Assembly: GCA_019748335.1 (NCBI GenBank) | Contig: JAIEPP010000348.1 | Coordinates: 1 to 35,156 of the forward strand | From: Xanthobacteraceae bacterium | Lineage (GTDB): Bacteria; Pseudomonadota; Alphaproteobacteria; Rhizobiales; Xanthobacteraceae | Length of the DNA stretch: 35,156 nt | Reading direction: 5' to 3' | Shown here: positions 32,189-35,156 of the stretch, piece after piece | Layout: the number at the start of each line of letters is the position of its first letter | How positions within the stretch are numbered: the first letter of the stretch is position 1 | Made by a program: the position numbers and the translations under genes | The notes under the pieces: generated by a model | The model's database searches: none | What the model saw: only the letters and a program-made list of their open reading frames with translations | What the model was told of the DNA's origin: nothing

Positions 32189-32212
32189 ATTCACACAATG
32201 CGATGTGTGAAT
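32189..32212. promoter_or_regulatory. 9-bp perfect palindrome with 6-bp spacer upstream of dnaB
   Basis: ATTCACACA (32189-32197), six bases, then TGTGTGAAT (32204-32212). The symmetry and size fit the binding site of a dimeric regulator. It sits about 110-133 bp upstream of the dnaB start. It is not the FixK/FNR pattern (TTG-N8-CAA) and has the CRP-like half-sites in the opposite order. The protein that binds it is unknown. Confidence 0.5.
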
Positions 32213-32396
32213 ACCAACCGGCCGGTGCGCATCCCCCTTGACGGCTTTTGGCGCGCGGCCGGCGACCGCAGCGCGGCGCCGGAACTGCTTTCGATAAAAT
32301 GCCGGATAAATTCGCAAGCCGGCCTGAACCTTGCCGGCATTTGGGCAGACTTATTCGGGTGCGAGGGTGTCCTTGCGCCGCGATCTTAAGCGTTGA
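32213..32396. other. remaining spacer upstream of dnaB
   Basis: No credible gene is present between the palindrome and the 40-aa ORF. A 63-aa plus-strand frame (32198-32389) crosses the palindrome and has no ribosome site, so it is discarded. Promoter elements of dnaB are expected here. Confidence 0.45.
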
Positions 32397-32519
32397 TCAA
32401 ATCAGGATCAGATAGATCAAGGCGAACAGGGCCGCACCCACGCCGGTTGCGATCAAGGCGTAGTCGGTCCTGAGGTCCGGTTTCGGATCGAACGATGCTG
32501 GGTAGGTTTTCTCGGCCAT
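32397..32519 (-). CDS. possible 40-aa single-pass membrane protein
   Basis: ATG 32519 to TGA 32397-32399 encodes MAEKTYPASFDPKPDLRTDY followed by ALIATGVGAALFALIYLILI: a polar N-terminus and one transmembrane helix ending at the last residue. The clean two-part layout is protein-like, but the ribosome site is weak and the frame short. Located upstream of dnaB on the same strand; could be a tail-anchored mini-protein. Tentative. Confidence 0.45.
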   Translation of the reverse strand: MAEKTYPASFDPKPDLRTDYALIATGVGAALFALIYLILI

Positions 32520-32650
32520 TTCGGAAGTCTACGTCAGGCCACCGTCGGGCTCTGTGAACTAGATCACATCTCTCCGTATTTCTTCGGAGCAGGTTGGATC
32601 GGTAGATCGGGAACGGGCTGGCGGCCTTCGCGTTGGTTACGGCGACCGGA

Positions 32651-32678
32651 CAGTCAGGGAACACGCAGTCAGGGAACA
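32651..32678 (+). repeat. 15-bp-spaced tandem copy of CAGTCAGGGAACA
   Basis: CAGTCAGGGAACA occurs at 32651-32663 and 32666-32678. The second copy contains the AGGGA ribosome site and the first base of the ATG at 32678, so the duplication doubles the ribosome site of the following small gene. Confidence 0.6.
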
Positions 32679-32887
32679 TGATGGGTCAGTCTCTCCAAAC
32701 ATGGCGGTCGGGAAGCGAACAGCGCGCATGGCTGTCGGCGCTGATCGACACCTTTGAAGAGGTTTCGCGCCCGGAAGTGCGTGCCGTGCCCTGCGATAGC
32801 CATGTGTTGGCTGCTCTGCGTGCGCAGCTCATCCGTCCGGCGTCGGCCCGCATGCCGTATGCCTCGGCCTACAGCTTGCGGAATTGA
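32678..32887 (+). CDS. small hypothetical protein, 69 aa
   Basis: The frame from ATG 32678 (or 32681) encodes MMGQSLQTWRSGSEQRAWLS then ALIDTFEEVSRPEVRAVPCDSHVLAALRAQLIRPASARMPYASAYSLRN, a soluble, mostly helical small protein with one cysteine. AGGGA precedes the start. The high proportion of ordinary residues and good codon pattern suggest a real gene, but I recognise no family with certainty. It converges with the CFA synthase gene, whose stop is about 20 bp away. Confidence 0.6.
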   Translation: MMGQSLQTWRSGSEQRAWLSALIDTFEEVSRPEVRAVPCDSHVLAALRAQLIRPASARMPYASAYSLRN

Positions 32888-32906
32888 AACATCCACCTTT
32901 GCCAGC

Positions 32907-34157
32907 TCATTCGCCGGCCAGTTGCAGCCCGGGTTCCCTGTGGTTTTCGACCCGTCGCAGCTTGGCTTCTTCACGCGTGATGTAGTCGCGGGTGATCGGC
33001 ACGACGCCCTGGCGTTTGGTGAGCTGGATCTGGAAATTCATCAGATTTTGCTTGCGGAACGACATTTCGGAACCCGCCAGATAAAACTCCCACATGCGCG
33101 CAAAGCGCTCGTCATATAGCCGCACCGCCTCTTCGCGCCGCGCCATGAACCGCTCGCGCCAGGCCTTCAGCGTTTCCGCGTAATGCAGCCTAAGAATCTC
33201 GATGTCGCACACCAGCAGCCCGGCGCGTTCGATCGCGGGGAGGACCTCGGAGACGGCGGGGATATAGCCGCCCGGAAAAATATATTTCGTGATCCAGGGA
33301 CTGGTCACGTCGGGGCCGGTCGAGCGGCCGATCGAATGCAGCACCATCACGCCGTCGTCACTTAGAAGCTCGGCGCATCGCTGAAAGAATTTCTCGTAGA
33401 AACCGACGCCGACGTGCTCGAACATGCCGACCGACACGATCCGGTCGAACCGGCCCGGAACATCGCGATAGTCGTTGAGGAGAAATCGCGCCGAACCCGC
33501 GAGGCGTTTCTCCGCCGCGCGGGCATTCGAAGCCTGCCATTGTTCGGTCGAGAGCGTGATGCCGGTAACGTCTGCGCCGGTCATTTCCGCAAGATAAATA
33601 CCAAGGCCGCCCCAGCCCGAGCCGATGTCGAGCACGCGATCGCCGGGTTCGATCAACAGCTTGGCGGCAAGGTGACGCTTCTTGGCCAGTTGGGCATCGT
33701 CGAGCGTGATGTCCGGTGTATCGAAATAGGCGCAGCTATATTGCCGGTCGGCGTCGAGAAAGAGAGAATAGAGCCGCCCGTCGAGATCATAATGATGAGC
33801 GACATTGTCGCGCGCGCGGCCACGCCAATTGAACTGCCCGATGCGCCTGCCGAAATAGCGCAGCCACCATTGCAACCCGGCCCAGCGCGGCACCATCTGG
33901 GGCTGGCCGAGCAGAATTTCCAGCGCATCGGCGATCGAACCGTTTTCGACCACAAAGGTGCCGTCCATATAGGCTTCGCCGAGCGCCAGTTCCGGGTCGA
34001 GCAGGATCCGGCGCTGGGTACGTTCGGTCAGAAACCGTGCCGAGACCGGTCGGCCGGTGCCGTCGCCGCAGGTAAAGCTGGCCCCGCTCGCGACCGTGAA
34101 GGTCATCGTGCCGCGGCGAATGAACTGCCCCAGGAAGTAACGCAACAAACGATCCAT
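32907..34157 (-). CDS. cfa: cyclopropane-fatty-acyl-phospholipid synthase
   Basis: The enzyme uses S-adenosylmethionine to methylenate double bonds of membrane phospholipid acyl chains. The 416-residue protein has the N-terminal lipid-binding part, the conserved YSCAYF (140-145), the SAM-binding VLDIGSGWGG (175-184), VGMFEHVG and the C-terminal FARMWEFYLAGSEMSFR segment, all as in the Cfa family. The start at ATG 34157 (MDRLLRYFLG) is chosen; an in-frame frame to 34217 adds 20 residues without a good ribosome site. It is divergent from the cytochrome-like gene. Cyclopropanation protects membranes under acid and stationary-phase stress. Confidence 0.93.
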   Translation of the reverse strand: MDRLLRYFLGQFIRRGTMTFTVASGASFTCGDGTGRPVSARFLTERTQRRILLDPELALGEAYMDGTFVVENGSIADALEILLGQPQMVPRWAGLQWWLRYFGRRIGQFNWRGRARDNVAHHYDLDGRLYSLFLDADRQYSCAYFDTPDITLDDAQLAKKRHLAAKLLIEPGDRVLDIGSGWGGLGIYLAEMTGADVTGITLSTEQWQASNARAAEKRLAGSARFLLNDYRDVPGRFDRIVSVGMFEHVGVGFYEKFFQRCAELLSDDGVMVLHSIGRSTGPDVTSPWITKYIFPGGYIPAVSEVLPAIERAGLLVCDIEILRLHYAETLKAWRERFMARREEAVRLYDERFARMWEFYLAGSEMSFRKQNLMNFQIQLTKRQGVVPITRDYITREEAKLRRVENHREPGLQLAGE

Positions 34158-34413
34158 CGAAACACCAACGGAGCGACCTGCCATTACACCGACGCACTGT
34201 GGAAAGAACGGTTCCAAGACGCGTCCAGAAGATCATAATTGCGATGATGAGGCCGGGCTACTGCATTGGTGTCAAAGCAGATATTCCAATTGGGGTGATC
34301 ACGCAGATGCGTCATAAGTGCGCTTCCATTCGCGGCATAATCGGCTAAAAGGTGACCGCCGTCGGCCGCGCTGTGTGACGCTGGCCGCGATTCCAGATCT
34401 GGAGAAGCAGGGA
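34158..34413. other. divergent spacer between cfa and the cytochrome-like gene
   Basis: The 256-bp region has no credible gene; an 86-aa minus-strand frame (34299-34559) is antisense to the next gene and not convincing. It is more AT-rich than the flanking coding regions and should hold the two divergent promoters. No clear repeat was seen. Confidence 0.4.
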
Positions 34414-35156
34414 ATGTTGAGCCGAGCGCTCAGTTTAGCGACGGTGACGCTTTTGGTTGCCTGTTTGGCCGCGGAGTCCGCGCATGCGCAGGTGACCAAC
34501 CTTGAGGCCGGCAAGAGCCCTTCGCAGATTTTCGCCGGCACCTGCAACGCCTGCCACAAGAGTCCGCGCGGCCTGCTGAAGTCAGTGCCCGCGTCGTCGC
34601 TGCCGGGATTCCTGCGCCAGCATTACACCACCTCGAGCGACATGGCCTCGGTGCTGGCCTCGTACCTGGTTTCGAACGGCGCCACCGACACGCGCTATCA
34701 GGCCAAGGATGCGCCGAAGCAGGATCCGGGCAAGAAGGATCCCAAGCAAGAGGCGAAACAGGACGCCAAGCCCGAGGGGAAGCCGGACGCCAAGCCGGAA
34801 CAGCTCGATCGCTTCGGCCGCAAGCTGCACCCAGGCGGCACAGCGCAGGAGGCCTCGAAGCCCGACGCCGACGGCGCAGCGCCGCAAGGCGAGGGTGGAC
34901 GGCCGGGCCGCGACGCCAAGCGGATGGCGCGTCCGGGCCAGTCACCGGATGGCGCCAAGCCGGCGGACGGCCAGACTCCGGTACAGGCATCCACTGACAG
35001 CAAATCGGGTGGCAAGCAGAAGCTGGGCAAGCGCGGCAGGCCCGGCGTCGAGGAACCGAAAACCGACGAGGCCGCCAAGGGCGAGGCCGCCAAAGGCGAG
35101 GCCGCCAAAGGCGAGGCCGCGAAGGACGACGCCGCCAAGACTGAAACCGGCAAGAC
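34414..35156 (+). CDS. secreted c-type-cytochrome-like protein with long low-complexity tail (incomplete at right edge)
   Basis: From ATG 34414 (GGAG upstream) the frame is open to the window end, at least 247 codons. It has a signal peptide (MLSRALSLATVTLLVACLAA then ESAHAQ), one CNACH haem-binding motif (C44, C47, H48) and a possible distal methionine (M77, SSDMASVLASYL), making a very small cytochrome c-like domain of about 65 residues. After residue 95 the sequence is Lys, Pro, Asp, Gly and Ala rich (PKQDPGKKDPKQEAKQ). Near the window edge a 15-bp unit encoding EAAKG repeats in tandem. The tail should be disordered and may anchor the protein near the membrane or peptidoglycan, which is inference. 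Confidence 0.82.
   Translation, partial: MLSRALSLATVTLLVACLAAESAHAQVTNLEAGKSPSQIFAGTCNACHKSPRGLLKSVPASSLPGFLRQHYTTSSDMASVLASYLVSNGATDTRYQAKDAPKQDPGKKDPKQEAKQDAKPEGKPDAKPEQLDRFGRKLHPGGTAQEASKPDADGAAPQGEGGRPGRDAKRMARPGQSPDGAKPADGQTPVQASTDSKSGGKQKLGKRGRPGVEEPKTDEAAKGEAAKGEAAKGEAAKDDAAKTETGK
35068..35142 (+). repeat. 15-bp tandem repeat encoding EAAKG
   Basis: Five consecutive units from GAG 35068 encode EAAKG, EAAKG, EAAKG, EAAKD and DAAKT; the first three differ by only one base and the last two are diverged. In-frame, inside the cytochrome-like gene's tail. Recent unit expansion is likely, and copy number may vary between strains. Confidence 0.85.

Noticed and set aside
34698..35153. 151-aa minus-strand frame opposite the EAAKG repeats (with AASPL repeats)
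   Set aside because: Its repeats are the antisense reading of the 15-bp units; the plus-strand frame has a signal peptide and CxxCH motif.

Overview
The window looks like a chromosomal segment from a Bradyrhizobium-type alphaproteobacterium (Bradyrhizobiaceae/Nitrobacteraceae). The support is high GC with strong third-position bias, alphaproteobacterial gene neighbourhoods (YfgM-like/lipoprotein/der; dnaB-alr; radA-cvpA-purF), several short inverted repeats of the kinds scattered through these genomes, and many uptake and acyl-CoA type genes. No rRNA, tRNA, CRISPR array, intact transposase or phage gene was seen. Genus is inferred from recalled family resemblance, not from a database search. 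REGION 1 (1-8056): the 3' end of an NnrU-like membrane protein gene, then panB and an AMP-dependent acyl-CoA ligase in one operon; two minus-strand hypotheticals; then a plus-strand run of a YfgM-like TPR membrane protein, a short Pro/Ala-rich lipoprotein in the place usually held by bamB, the ribosome-assembly GTPase der, and an MFS efflux protein whose start overlaps the der stop. REGION 2 (8059-12669): a branched-chain-amino-acid-type periplasmic binding protein and a secreted beta-propeller protein, then about 1 kb without a credible gene that is a mosaic of inverted repeats and a structured dispersed repeat, then an SDR oxidoreductase. REGION 3 (12538-16463, all minus): radA, cvpA, purF and a 43-aa membrane mini-protein, a housekeeping block for DNA repair and purine synthesis. 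REGION 4 (16464-29279): an accessory-looking block between radA and alr, two genes that are often neighbours in related genomes. It holds two small ORFs, a HAD phosphatase, an SPFH/prohibitin protein, a TauE/SafE exporter, a cupin, a membrane protein fused to a spermidine-synthase-like domain, an orphan Bug-type binding protein, xthA, an AraC regulator with a well-phased direct-repeat operator candidate, and a divergent run of two alpha/beta hydrolases, a DUF302 protein and a secreted NTF2-like protein, plus a small membrane protein. The DUF302 part is visibly lower in GC. REGION 5 (29280-35156): alr and dnaB (housekeeping), a gene-poor leader with a striking palindrome upstream of dnaB, small hypotheticals, a cyclopropane-fatty-acyl-phospholipid synthase, and the start of a secreted c-type-cytochrome-like protein with a long low-complexity tail that runs off the right edge. 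I found no clear-cut new defence or biosynthetic system. The best leads are the AraC/hydrolase/DUF302/NTF2 cluster with its 21-bp-spaced operator candidate, the phased GATAATCA repeats at 3870-3911, the palindrome upstream of dnaB, and the structured repeat at 10999-11424.
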